Source: Nitrosospira sp. Nsp2 (lineage in GTDB: Bacteria > Pseudomonadota > Gammaproteobacteria > Burkholderiales > Nitrosomonadaceae). Taken from it: a stretch of 64,000 bases of DNA. The notes under the pieces are model-generated. The model was not told where the DNA came from. It was given only the letters and a program-made list of their open reading frames with translations, and did no database searches. The number at the start of each line of letters is the position of its first letter. The first letter of the stretch is position 1. The translations under genes were made by a program, and so were the position numbers. Where the stretch lies: positions 186,001 to 250,000 of the forward strand of contig NZ_QAOU01000002.1 in assembly GCF_003050965.1 (NCBI RefSeq), in the 5' to 3' direction. This document shows, piece after piece, positions 54,483 to 63,802 of the stretch.

Positions 54483-56588
54483 TTATTTATCGGGCCTGTG
54501 CACCCAACGCGTCAAAGTCCTGATGGTGGCAATCAGTTCGTGCGCTTCCACGGGCTTTGGAAGATGCGTTTGGAAGCCTGCGATCATCGCTTTTATCCTG
54601 TCTTCCGGGCGCGCAAAGGCGGTCAGCGCGATGGCGGGGATATTCCCGCCCCGGGTTGCACCCAGGTTTCTTATTTCGCGAATAAGCTGATATCCATCCT
54701 TCTCCGGCATCCCGATATCGCTGATGATTAAATCCGGCTTCTGACGTTCCAGAATTTTCAAACCTTCTTCCGCGCTCGCCGCGCACACCACCTCGGCTTC
54801 ATGCCTTGTCAGCACTTCATGGATGAGTCCTCGGGAGTCCTCTTCATCGTCAATGACAAGAATTCTGACCCCCGGAAGCGTAATTTGTTCACTCTGCGGG
54901 TTCGATGACCTCAAGCGTGCCTGCCGCAGGGGAGCCTTTGCCTCCATAACGGGCGCAAGCGGAAGGCATACGATGAACGCAGCACCCTTGCCCTGGCCGG
55001 CGCTTTCCGCGCGCACCGTGCCGCCGTGCAGCCCTACGAGTTGCTTAACGATGGAGAGCCCAAGGCCCAGGCCGCCATGCTGCCGCGTGAGCGACGAGTC
55101 CGCCTGCCGGAAACGATCGAAAACGTAGGGCAGAAACTCGGGTTGAATCCCCGGGCCGGTATCTTTCACGGTAAGCTGCAAATACGAGTCAACCCGCTCC
55201 ATGACGATATCGACGTTGCCGTTACATGGCGTGAATTTAACCGCATTGGACAGGAGGTTCCAGATGATCTGCTGCAGGCGATTATTGTCGCCCGAAACCG
55301 GTCCGACGGGGGAGCCGATACTCGTTCTAAGGTTAATTCCTTTCGCTTGCGCTGCCGGCGCGATGGACTCCACCGCCGCCTCGACCACCACAGCGAGATC
55401 GAGCCGCTGCATGTCGAGCCTCACCTTCCCGGAAATGATACTGCTCATTTCAAGAAGGTCTGCAATCAACTTATTCTGGGCGCGCGCGTTTCTTTCGATG
55501 GTCTCCAACCCTCGCTGAATGTTGTCTGGATTCATGGTTCCCTGCAGGATAAGCTGGGACCACCCGAGTATGGCATTCAGCGGCGTTCTCAGTTCGTGCG
55601 ATAACGTTGCCAGGAACTCGTCCTTGACCCGGCTTGCGCGCTCGGCTTCGGCACGCGCCAGGCGCTCGTTCTCAAGCAGTTGCTTCTTTTCTTCTTCCCC
55701 GCGCTTTATGCTGTCGATATCGGTATGGGAGCCGACCCACATCGATACGTTGCCGTGCATGTCGCGCTTGGCCTGGGCCCGGGTCAGATGCCAACGATAT
55801 TTTCCGTCGGCCTTGCGGAAGCGATGTTCCATCTGAAAAGGCTCTCCCGTGTCCAGGGCACGACGCCAGCGCTTGATATTCTCGTCCACGTCCTCGGGAT
55901 GGATGAGTTTTGTCCACTCCCAGCCCATCATCTGCTCGGCGCCGAGGCCGGCGTAATCCACCCATTGCTGATTCACATAATCCACCTCGCCGTCAGCACG
56001 GGTAGTGGATATTTTCAGAGGCATGGCATCCGCCATGAAACGCAGACGGTCCACGCTTTCCCGTACAGCTTCCTCCGCGCGCCGCCGGGCCGTGATATCC
56101 CTGAAACTCCAGACGCGGCCGACATTCTGCTCCTCGATAAATTGCATCTTGGAAAACCGCTCAAGCACGGTCCCGTCGATGAGCTCCAGCACATCGTAAG
56201 TGTCGGGCGGCCAGGACGTGTAAATTTCCGCCGCCCTTCCCAGAAAACCCTGCGGATCTTTCATCTGCTTGCAGCAGAAGGTCAGCAGATGCCAGTGCTC
56301 GCGGAAACCCGTGGCTTCACGTGGTATCTGCCACAGCTGCAGATACCGTTCATTGAAGCGCAGGACGATGCCATGCTCGTCGGTTACGAGGATGCCATCG
56401 GTGGTGGTCTCGATGGTTGCGCGCAGGATCGACAAAGAGTGGTCGAGTTGCTTCGCCTTTTCCTCGAGCTCCTTTTTTGCCTGCCTGAGTTCGTGCTCGG
56501 CCCGTTGCCGTGCCTGGAGAATAACGGTGGAGGTTTGCAGCGCAACACAACGTAGCAGTTTCTCTTCGTTGTCTTCTATCATTGCCAT
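54483..56588 (-). CDS. Hybrid sensor histidine kinase with PAS domains and receiver (copy 1)
   Basis: 701 residues from ATG 56588 (AAGGAAC upstream; the frame extends 15 codons further). Soluble, no membrane helices. An N-terminal coiled coil (about 5-50) leads to two PAS domains (about 55-180 and 185-310, the second with a PAC motif FRKADGKYRWH). HisKA follows with the phospho-acceptor His in LSHELRTPLN, then HATPase with NLLSNAVKF, DTGPGI and GGLGLGLSI. The C-terminal receiver has DD, phospho-Asp in IISDIGMP, and KP. It closely resembles the 58200-60311 protein. The input signal is unknown, and no output regulator gene is adjacent. Confidence 0.94.
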   Translation of the reverse strand: MAMIEDNEEKLLRCVALQTSTVILQARQRAEHELRQAKKELEEKAKQLDHSLSILRATIETTTDGILVTDEHGIVLRFNERYLQLWQIPREATGFREHWHLLTFCCKQMKDPQGFLGRAAEIYTSWPPDTYDVLELIDGTVLERFSKMQFIEEQNVGRVWSFRDITARRRAEEAVRESVDRLRFMADAMPLKISTTRADGEVDYVNQQWVDYAGLGAEQMMGWEWTKLIHPEDVDENIKRWRRALDTGEPFQMEHRFRKADGKYRWHLTRAQAKRDMHGNVSMWVGSHTDIDSIKRGEEEKKQLLENERLARAEAERASRVKDEFLATLSHELRTPLNAILGWSQLILQGTMNPDNIQRGLETIERNARAQNKLIADLLEMSSIISGKVRLDMQRLDLAVVVEAAVESIAPAAQAKGINLRTSIGSPVGPVSGDNNRLQQIIWNLLSNAVKFTPCNGNVDIVMERVDSYLQLTVKDTGPGIQPEFLPYVFDRFRQADSSLTRQHGGLGLGLSIVKQLVGLHGGTVRAESAGQGKGAAFIVCLPLAPVMEAKAPLRQARLRSSNPQSEQITLPGVRILVIDDEEDSRGLIHEVLTRHEAEVVCAASAEEGLKILERQKPDLIISDIGMPEKDGYQLIREIRNLGATRGGNIPAIALTAFARPEDRIKAMIAGFQTHLPKPVEAHELIATIRTLTRWVHRPDK

Positions 56589-57114
56589 GTATGTTCCTTT
56601 TCTTGTCCGTTCGGGAGCAGCGGCACCCGTCACGGCGACGGAAAGGCAGGTAATCTTTCTCGGGTCAAGTCTGTATATAGCATATTCACGCCCATTCGCA
56701 CTGTTGGCATTGTCGGCGTCATTATTAGGGCATTAAGCGGAGCGGCGCGACGTTCCTTTTTGCATATGCTAGCCGGGTTGGCGCCGAGGTTCCGTACGTT
56801 TACACACAAAATTATAAGGAAGTGCCAGATATCGAGGAGCGCGATTGCCCGGCAACAGTATCAAAGCAACAAACCGAAGTACAACCCATAAAAAACGACC
56901 GCCGGACCGCCACTACGGCAGCGCCACATCATACGTCTCACGATCAACCAGTTCAACCAGGAAAACGCGACAAATAAGGTACCTGTTGGAGCAGTGGAAC
57001 CAAGGCGGCGCATTTCATCCGTGTCCCGATCGCCATTTCGGCATGTCATGTTTTACCCGGTTCGCAAGGGGTATAACCGTTGCTTCAAGCATGTGAGAGG
57101 GAGTGAGAGAGAAG
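56589..57114. other. Intergenic region without a convincing gene
   Basis: About 525 bases between the start of the first hybrid kinase and the stop of the alpha/beta hydrolase, both minus strand. Frames at 56845-57096 (plus) and 56861-57049 (minus) overlap each other and have neither a good ribosome site nor protein-like composition. An AT-rich stretch around 56800-56830 may belong to the kinase promoter. Confidence 0.45.
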
Positions 57115-58014
57115 TCACGGCGTAAGGTTGCGCTCGCGCAAATACCAGTCGAGAAAGGCGGTGACACGGCGTTCGTATTCCTTGCCCGCATAGGCATGCA
57201 TGTTGAAGTGGCCTCCACCGGGGACGATCCATAATTCCTTGGGCTGCCGGGCGGCAGCAAACAGTCGTTCGGTTTCGACCATACGAGTATGCTGGTCAAC
57301 GGACCCGGAGATCAGCAGAACCGGTGCGTTGAGGTTGACTATCTGCTCGATGGGATTCAGTTCGTGGGCGGGGATGCCCAGCCGAAACGACAACTGCCAC
57401 AGCAGAAGCGGGGCAAGAGCCGGCCCCGCCTGCCCGAGATGCAGTTTCAGTCTGTTTTCAACTGCTTCCTCGATCGTGGGATGTAGCGATTCAAGCACTA
57501 CGGCATCGAGCCTTAACGGCGTTTTTGCCAGCACGATGGCGGCTGCGCCGAGTGAGACCCCGATAGCTCCAATCCGTTCACCCGGAAAGGCGTTGCGCAG
57601 ATAGGCAACGGCAGCTTGCACATTTTCCGATTCGCGTACGCCAAAGGTGATCCGTTCCCCGGGGGTTTCGCCGTGGGCCTGCAGATCGATGAGCAGGACG
57701 CCATAGCCATGGTCATTAAGAAAACGCGCCCGGCTCAGCATCTCGACCCTGTTACTGCGGATCGAATGCACCAGTAATACCAGGCCCCCGCCGCGCGGCC
57801 CCCGCGCCAGCCAACCGCGAACAGACGCATTTTCGTCACGCGAATTGTCGTGGACAGGAATCCGCACCGGTTCGACCGGGAAATCGACCGATAAGGTGCT
57901 GACCGCGGTGGGCGCGGCGCCGGAAAGAAGTTCGCCAACGGCAAGCGCGGCGATAAACACGGCTGCAAACCCGGACAATAAAGAAACAATGGCGACCAGG
58001 ATCCAGCGGGGCAT
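57115..58014 (-). CDS. Alpha/beta hydrolase with N-terminal membrane anchor
   Basis: 299 residues from ATG 58014; a TTG five codons upstream is possible and neither has a clear ribosome site. A hydrophobic helix (about 5-30) anchors or exports it. The hydrolase core has the nucleophile elbow GVSLGA, an acid in SGSVDQHT, and the His in GGGHFNMH. A HSIRSNR oxyanion-type loop is typical of the BAAT/DLH-like hydrolases. The substrate is unknown. It is placed between two paralogous hybrid kinases, so it may be the remainder of an older arrangement or an output gene. Confidence 0.85.
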   Translation of the reverse strand: MPRWILVAIVSLLSGFAAVFIAALAVGELLSGAAPTAVSTLSVDFPVEPVRIPVHDNSRDENASVRGWLARGPRGGGLVLLVHSIRSNRVEMLSRARFLNDHGYGVLLIDLQAHGETPGERITFGVRESENVQAAVAYLRNAFPGERIGAIGVSLGAAAIVLAKTPLRLDAVVLESLHPTIEEAVENRLKLHLGQAGPALAPLLLWQLSFRLGIPAHELNPIEQIVNLNAPVLLISGSVDQHTRMVETERLFAAARQPKELWIVPGGGHFNMHAYAGKEYERRVTAFLDWYLRERNLTP

Positions 58015-58199
58015 ACTCGGACTGACCAATCAGGCTTAATATGGAATGATAGGGATATTGTGCCATGCAGGGCAGCCATTGCGGGTTATTATCCGGCCCC
58101 CCTTATCGTGGTGGCCGGCGCCCGGCGCGAACACAGTTTTTTTGGCCCGGCCTTTCGGAAGGACTTGAGTGCCAATCCTTGCCCCCGGAATGGGGGATG

Positions 58200-60311
58200 T
58201 TATTGGCAGGCATCCTCTCCAATCTTCTGTCTCCCCGCCCATCCGGTCAAACTGCCGACCGTCGCGATCAGTTCATGCGATTCCACCGGCTTGGACAAAT
58301 GCCGCTGATAACCGGCGAGCAACGCCTTGGTACGGTCAGTCGAATGAGCAAAGGCGGTGAGCGCTATAGCCGGGGTTCGACCTCCCTGAGCTTCAGGAAG
58401 GTTTCGTACCGCACGAATGAACTGGTATCCATCTTCTCCGGGCATGCCGATGTCGCTTATGAGCACATCCAGTCTTTGATTCTTCACGACTTCCAACCCT
58501 TCCATGGCGCTTGCGGCGGTGACTACATCGGCCTCGCATTGCGTCAACGCCTCCTTGATGAGTTCGCGCGCATCCGGCTCATCCTCGATAACCAGCACTT
58601 TCTGTCCTTTAAGGGTTACCTCGCCGTAACCGGGATCACGACGCGGGCGCCCAGATAACTCCGTGTCTTTCCTGTCTTTGATGGGGACGAGCGGCAGGTT
58701 GACGATAAACGATGCGCCGCGGCCTTCGCCCGCGCTTTCCGCCCGGACAGTTCCCCCATGCAGCGTCACGAGTTGCTTGACGATCGCCAGGCCGAGGCCA
58801 AGTCCGCCGTGGCTGCGGGTAAGCGAAGAATCGGCCTGGCGAAAACGGTCAAATACGTAGGCCAGGAACTCACGCTGGATCCCAACCCCGGAGTCCCTAA
58901 CCGTCAGTTCGAGGTTCGACGCGACCCTTTCGACAATGACCTCTATCGTTCCGCCTTTCGGGGTGAATTTGACCGCGTTGGAAAGGAGATTCCAGATGAC
59001 CTGCTGCAAGCGGTTGTTATCCCCGATAACGAGCCCCGCCGCGCGATCGATCATTTTCCGCAGGTGTATGCCCTTCGCCTGGGCAGCCGGAAGCATGGAT
59101 TCAACCGCCGCCTCGGCTACGTGGGCAAGATCCAGTCGCTGCACTTCGAGCCTGACTTTTCCGGATACGATGCTGCTCATTTCGAGCAGATCCTCGATGA
59201 GCTTATTCTGTGCGCGGGCATTCCTGTCGATGATTTCCAGACCGCGCTGGATGTCCTCCTGCCGCATCGTTCCCTGTAAAATAAGCTGCGACCACCCGAG
59301 AATTGCGTTGAGCGGCGTTCGGAGTTCGTGAGAAAGCGTAGCGAGAAACTCATCCTTGCTCTGGTTGGCGCGTTCCGCTTCGCCCCTGGCAATCCGCTCG
59401 CGTTCCAGCAACTCCTGTTTTTCTCGGTTCGAGCGCTTAAGGATGTCGATATCGGTATTCGAACCCACCCACATCGATACTTCTCCATTACTGCCCCGTC
59501 GGGCTTGAGCGCGCAGCAGATGCCAGCGATAGTCGCCGTCAGCCTGCCGGAAACGGCATTCCATCTGATACGGTTCTCCCGTGCGAACCGAGCGCAGCCA
59601 GCCCGCTACGGTCTCGTCCAAATCGTCGGAATGGATGAGCCTAGTCCATTCCCAGCCCGCCAGTTCCTGGGGAGCCAGCCCCGTGTAATCCTTCCATTGC
59701 CGGTTGAAGTAATCGAACTTGCCATCGGCGCGCGCGGTGAAAATCTTCTGGGGCATCGCGTCGGCCATGAAGCACATCCGTTCGCCGCTTTCCTGCAAGG
59801 CTTCCTCCGCATGTACGCGCGCGGTCACGTCGCGGAAGCTCCAGACCCGGCCGATGCTCTTACCCTCGACATACTGTATCCTCGAATACCGCTCAAAAAC
59901 CCTGCCGTCGGCGAGGGCCAGCACGTCGTGGCTTTCCTGCGGCCAGGACGCGTATATGTCGGCAGTGCGCCGCATGAACTGCTCCGGATCCTTTAACAAA
60001 GCGGCACAGGATTCGAGCAACTGGTGATGCTGTGCGCTACGCTCGGCATTCTCCCGGGATATGCCCCACATCTGCAGATAGTGCTCATTGAAGCGGAGTA
60101 TGCGGCCGTCCTCGTCGGTGAAGAGGATGCCGTCGGCGGTCGATTCGATGGCAGCGCGCAGGACAGACAGGGACTGATCAAGCTGTCTCGTTCGTTCTTC
60201 CAGTGCCCACCTCGTCTGCTGGAGCTCGTCCCCGATCTTCTGTCTTGTTTCAAGCACGGTGCCAGAGGGACGGGGTACTTCCTGGCGCGGAATATTCTCA
60301 TCATGTTTCAT
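58200..60311 (-). CDS. Hybrid sensor histidine kinase with PAS domains and receiver (copy 2)
   Basis: 703 residues, with GGGGAAAAA before the ATG. Same order as copy 1: coiled coil (about 20-50), two PAS domains (VWSFRDVTAR ends the first, DGDYRWHLLRAQ lies in the second), HisKA (LSHELRTPLN), HATPase (NLLSNAVKF, DSGVGI, GGLGLGLAI) and a receiver with ISDIGMP. Soluble. Sequence is close to copy 1 over the whole length, so tandem duplication is likely, with the hydrolase gene in between. It is divergent from the third kinase with a 295-base gap. Confidence 0.94.
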   Translation of the reverse strand: MKHDENIPRQEVPRPSGTVLETRQKIGDELQQTRWALEERTRQLDQSLSVLRAAIESTADGILFTDEDGRILRFNEHYLQMWGISRENAERSAQHHQLLESCAALLKDPEQFMRRTADIYASWPQESHDVLALADGRVFERYSRIQYVEGKSIGRVWSFRDVTARVHAEEALQESGERMCFMADAMPQKIFTARADGKFDYFNRQWKDYTGLAPQELAGWEWTRLIHSDDLDETVAGWLRSVRTGEPYQMECRFRQADGDYRWHLLRAQARRGSNGEVSMWVGSNTDIDILKRSNREKQELLERERIARGEAERANQSKDEFLATLSHELRTPLNAILGWSQLILQGTMRQEDIQRGLEIIDRNARAQNKLIEDLLEMSSIVSGKVRLEVQRLDLAHVAEAAVESMLPAAQAKGIHLRKMIDRAAGLVIGDNNRLQQVIWNLLSNAVKFTPKGGTIEVIVERVASNLELTVRDSGVGIQREFLAYVFDRFRQADSSLTRSHGGLGLGLAIVKQLVTLHGGTVRAESAGEGRGASFIVNLPLVPIKDRKDTELSGRPRRDPGYGEVTLKGQKVLVIEDEPDARELIKEALTQCEADVVTAASAMEGLEVVKNQRLDVLISDIGMPGEDGYQFIRAVRNLPEAQGGRTPAIALTAFAHSTDRTKALLAGYQRHLSKPVESHELIATVGSLTGWAGRQKIGEDACQ

Positions 60312-60548
60312 AATTTTTCCCCTTTGTCATCACTTGTCGCCAGCTTATCGAACGCTTGTTACAAATGCTGCCAAAAAATACTGATTTCGAAACACCTGAA
60401 CTTCACCTTTGACCTTTATGGTCGCGACAGGTTTATATTTCTTTATAGGATATCCGGATGCGCCTCGCCGCAGGAGCTTCCTCTACCGACGGCCACGTAG
60501 CGCCGTCAGGCGGTGCTTGTCTTCGCACTGGAGCGCGGCACTTGGCTT

Positions 60549-60572
60549 ATAACATCCGGAAGTGTTATAAAG
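60549..60572. promoter_or_regulatory. Operator-like palindrome upstream of third hybrid kinase
   Basis: TTATAACA (60549-60556) and TGTTATAA (60565-60572) are perfect inverted copies separated by eight bases. The site lies about 35 bases before the start codon at 60607, where a transcription factor dimer or promoter element could bind. It is also within the control region of the divergent kinase gene. This is a sequence observation, and no factor is known. Confidence 0.5.
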
Positions 60573-60606
60573 CGACATACATAAAAAAAGGAGGGAGCTA
60601 TTGTCG

Positions 60607-63399
60607 ATGACTCAGCCTGAGATGCCGGGCTGGCTGCGCGGCAGTGAAATGGGCGAGCAAATTTATGCCCACGACTGGACTCAGTCCGGGTTGGGGCCAT
60701 TGGAGAGTTGGCCGCCGCACCTTCAGCTCGCGGTCAATATCATCCTCCTGCTGCCATCGCCAGCCCTAGTGCTGTGGGGACCGAAGCTGATACAGCTATA
60801 TAACGACCCCTATCGCGATCTTATAGGCCGCAAGCACCCCAAAGGTCTGGGCCAGCCGGTACGCGAGTGCTGGCCGGAGGTATGGGATTTTATTTCCCCC
60901 ATCTGCGAGGGGGTCATGGAGCGCCGTGAGTCGTATCTGTTTGACGAGCAGCGGATGGTACTCAACCGCCACGGGACCCCGGAAGAATCTTTTTTCAAAC
61001 TCACTTATAGTCCGCTCCCCGGGCCGCCGCGCGAGGGATCATCCGATACCGGCGCCCCCGAGGGGGTGCTCATAACCGTCGCTGAAACCACCGAACTGGT
61101 TCGCGCGCGCAAACGCGAGGCGGAGCGCATCCAACTCAGGGAGGCGCTGCAAGCGGAGCGGATTCAGTTGCTCGAGAAAGTATTCCGCAGCGCACCCTCA
61201 TTCCTGCATGTGCTTCGCGGCCCCGAATTCATCTTCGAGTTTGCCAACGACGCCTACTATCAGCTTGTCGGCAAACGCGAGCTGATCGGCCGCCCCGCGT
61301 TCGACGCGCTTCCAGAAACAGCGGACTGCGGATTCCAGGAAAAACTTATTGAGGTCATGTCGTCCTGCAAGCCTTTCGTCGGGTTCGAACTGCCGCTGAA
61401 AGTGAGCCCTGCCTCCGGGGAGCAGCCCGAAGAACATTACATCGATCTCGTCTATTTGCCACTGCTGGATGAGGATGGCAAGTGCCAGCGCGTACTGGGC
61501 CATGGCATCGATGTGACCATGCATGTGAAAAAGCGCAAGCAAGCCGAGGACGCTCTGCGCGAGAGCGAAGAGCGCTTCCGCCGAGCCCTCGAGATTGACA
61601 CGATCGGCGTCATTTTTTTCAATAGTGCAGGCCAGATTACCGAAGCGAATGACGCCTTTCTGACTATGAGCCGCTTCGGCCGCGAAGACGGGGAAGTTGG
61701 CCTGCGGCGCTGCGATATTGTCGCGCCCCCCGAATGGATGGAAATGTTTTTGCGGGCTTGGCGCGAATTCAAGCCAACGGGACAAACCGTCCCCCATGAG
61801 AGGGAGTTTCGCCGCGTCGACGGCTCGCGCTGGTGGGCATTGTTTACGGCCAAACAACTCGACGAGAACGAAAGCGTGGGCTATGTGATCGACACAACCA
61901 TGCGCAAGCGGGCGGAGCAGAACCTGCGCGAGAGTGAGGAGAGATTCCGAGTGCTTGCGGACGCGTCCCCAGCGCTGATCTGGCAGGTGGACGCTCGAGG
62001 CGACGTGGTTTACGTTAACAAGCCCTACCTCGATATGGTCGGGATGTCCGCGTGCGAGCTCATGCCCAATGGCTGGCGATCCATACTCCACCCCGAGGAT
62101 GCGTCGGCTTATCTCGCGGCGCTGGATCGTGCGAAACGCGAGCGGGGCCGCTTGCGACATCGAGTCCGGGTAAAGACTGCGTGGGGAGAATGGCGCTGGC
62201 TGAAGTCGTACGCGCTGCCGTGGTTCACCGCCGGGGATGAGTATGCGGGGCATGTCGGCGTGTCGATCGATATTACCGAGGCGGTCAATGCCGAAACAGC
62301 CCTGCTGGAAGCGGACCGGCGCAAAGACGAGTTTCTGGCCACGCTCGCGCATGAGCTGCGAAACCCGCTGGCACCGATTTCGAACGCGCTGGCGCTGATT
62401 GGGCGCCCCGACGGCGAATCGGCGGTCCCTCATCTGCTGCCGGTAATCAGCCGCCAAGTCAACTATATGGTCCGGCTGGTGGATGATTTGCTGGAGATAT
62501 CGCGAATTACCAGCGGGAAGGTCGAACTGCGGCGCGCCGCGACTGATTTAAATGGGGTGCTGCGCAATAGTGTCGAGGCCAGCATGGCGTTTATCGAGGA
62601 GAACCGGCATAAACTGGACCTGCACATTCCCGAGACACCGCTGATCGTTTACGGAGACCCGGTCCGTCTTGAGCAGGTGTTCACCAATCTGCTCAATAAT
62701 GCGGCAAAATATACGCCCAACGGCGGCAAGATCTGGGTGAGTGCAAGGCAGGAGGGCGACGCTGCCGTTGTATCCGTGCGCGACAACGGGATCGGCATAC
62801 TGCCGGCCATGCTGCCTCGGCTGTTTGATCTGTTCGCGCAGGAGCGCCGCAATGGGGCCGCGACGCAGGAGGGCCTGGGCATCGGCCTCAATCTGGTCCA
62901 GCGGTTGGTTGATATGCATGGCGGATCTGTTGAAGCCAAAAGCGCAGGCAAGGACCAGGGCACGGAAATCATCGTGCACCTGCCGTTGTCGCAAACGTCG
63001 GAAAAACGCGCCGCGCCGGAAACCATCCCTACCCCGGCCCCGGGGATACGTGTGCTGGTGGTGGACGACAACCATGATGCAGGTGAAGTCCTGGCAATGC
63101 TGCTGGAGTCGATGGGCTTCGTGGCGCAGGCCGTCGACAGCGGCCCGGCGGCGCTCGCGGCCCTGCCCGACTACCAGCCGAACGTGATCCTGATGGATAT
63201 CGGCATGCCGGGGATGAATGGTTACGAAGTGGCCCGACGTATTCGGGAAGAGCCGCAGTACCATCATATCAAGCTCGTCGCGCTCACAGGCTGGGGCCAG
63301 GAAAAGGACCGTGTGATGTCGCGCGAAAGCGGCTTTGATCACCATCTTACCAAACCCGTCGATTTTAAAATCCTCAAAGGACTGATCACGTCTATGTAA
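60607..63399 (+). CDS. Multi-PAS hybrid sensor histidine kinase with receiver
   Basis: 930 residues from ATG 60607; a TTG two codons earlier lies nearer the GGAGGGAG site and may be the true start. Soluble. Four sensor modules in order: a PAS-like N-terminal module (about 10-185, WPPHLQLAVNIIL, ALVLWG), then three PAS domains (about 195-320, 325-445 and 450-570, the last with a PAC end). HisKA (LAHELRNPLAPI) and HATPase (NLLNNAAKY, DNGIGI, GLGIGLNL) follow. The C-terminal receiver has VVDDNHD, phospho-Asp in LMDIGMPGMNG, and KP. It belongs to a different subfamily from the two upstream paralogs. The signal is unknown. Confidence 0.94.
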   Translation: MTQPEMPGWLRGSEMGEQIYAHDWTQSGLGPLESWPPHLQLAVNIILLLPSPALVLWGPKLIQLYNDPYRDLIGRKHPKGLGQPVRECWPEVWDFISPICEGVMERRESYLFDEQRMVLNRHGTPEESFFKLTYSPLPGPPREGSSDTGAPEGVLITVAETTELVRARKREAERIQLREALQAERIQLLEKVFRSAPSFLHVLRGPEFIFEFANDAYYQLVGKRELIGRPAFDALPETADCGFQEKLIEVMSSCKPFVGFELPLKVSPASGEQPEEHYIDLVYLPLLDEDGKCQRVLGHGIDVTMHVKKRKQAEDALRESEERFRRALEIDTIGVIFFNSAGQITEANDAFLTMSRFGREDGEVGLRRCDIVAPPEWMEMFLRAWREFKPTGQTVPHEREFRRVDGSRWWALFTAKQLDENESVGYVIDTTMRKRAEQNLRESEERFRVLADASPALIWQVDARGDVVYVNKPYLDMVGMSACELMPNGWRSILHPEDASAYLAALDRAKRERGRLRHRVRVKTAWGEWRWLKSYALPWFTAGDEYAGHVGVSIDITEAVNAETALLEADRRKDEFLATLAHELRNPLAPISNALALIGRPDGESAVPHLLPVISRQVNYMVRLVDDLLEISRITSGKVELRRAATDLNGVLRNSVEASMAFIEENRHKLDLHIPETPLIVYGDPVRLEQVFTNLLNNAAKYTPNGGKIWVSARQEGDAAVVSVRDNGIGILPAMLPRLFDLFAQERRNGAATQEGLGIGLNLVQRLVDMHGGSVEAKSAGKDQGTEIIVHLPLSQTSEKRAAPETIPTPAPGIRVLVVDDNHDAGEVLAMLLESMGFVAQAVDSGPAALAALPDYQPNVILMDIGMPGMNGYEVARRIREEPQYHHIKLVALTGWGQEKDRVMSRESGFDHHLTKPVDFKILKGLITSM

Positions 63400-63802
63400 G
63401 CCCTCCCCAAGTCTACCTAATTCCTCCCGTTTCCGTTTCCCCAGCCTGCCCCTAGCGCGATACGACTGCATCCGCTAGCGCGATAGGCTGCGTCCGTTCT
63501 GCTTTTTTACCATGGCTCGGCGAAGCGGCTCGGACGCAAACTGCCTTCTCCCTTATCCCCCTTCTTACTCCCCTCACGACTGTTGTGTGCGTTACTGCAC
63601 GGTTTCGCGGCGGAGTTGATTTTAGTCTGGGTATCTGAGCAGCGTGTAATTCTGGCCTTCTGAGATTTTCCAGACATTCGCCCGACTCAGGTTTGACGGG
63701 CGACGCATTTTCGCTTCTCATTCGTCCATCTCATCGGGCCCGCTGCCAATCACTGGGCTGTTTGATTGGATCGACATATTTGACTCTTTGAGGAGAAAAA
63801 GC
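63400..63802. other. Intergenic region with an imperfect direct repeat
   Basis: About 400 bases between the third kinase and the dehydrogenase gene. At 63452-63496 a roughly 23-base unit beginning CTAGCGCGATA is duplicated head to tail with three differences. The short minus-strand frames here are not protein-like. Promoter of the dehydrogenase should lie at its right end; no clear boxes are seen. Confidence 0.5.
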
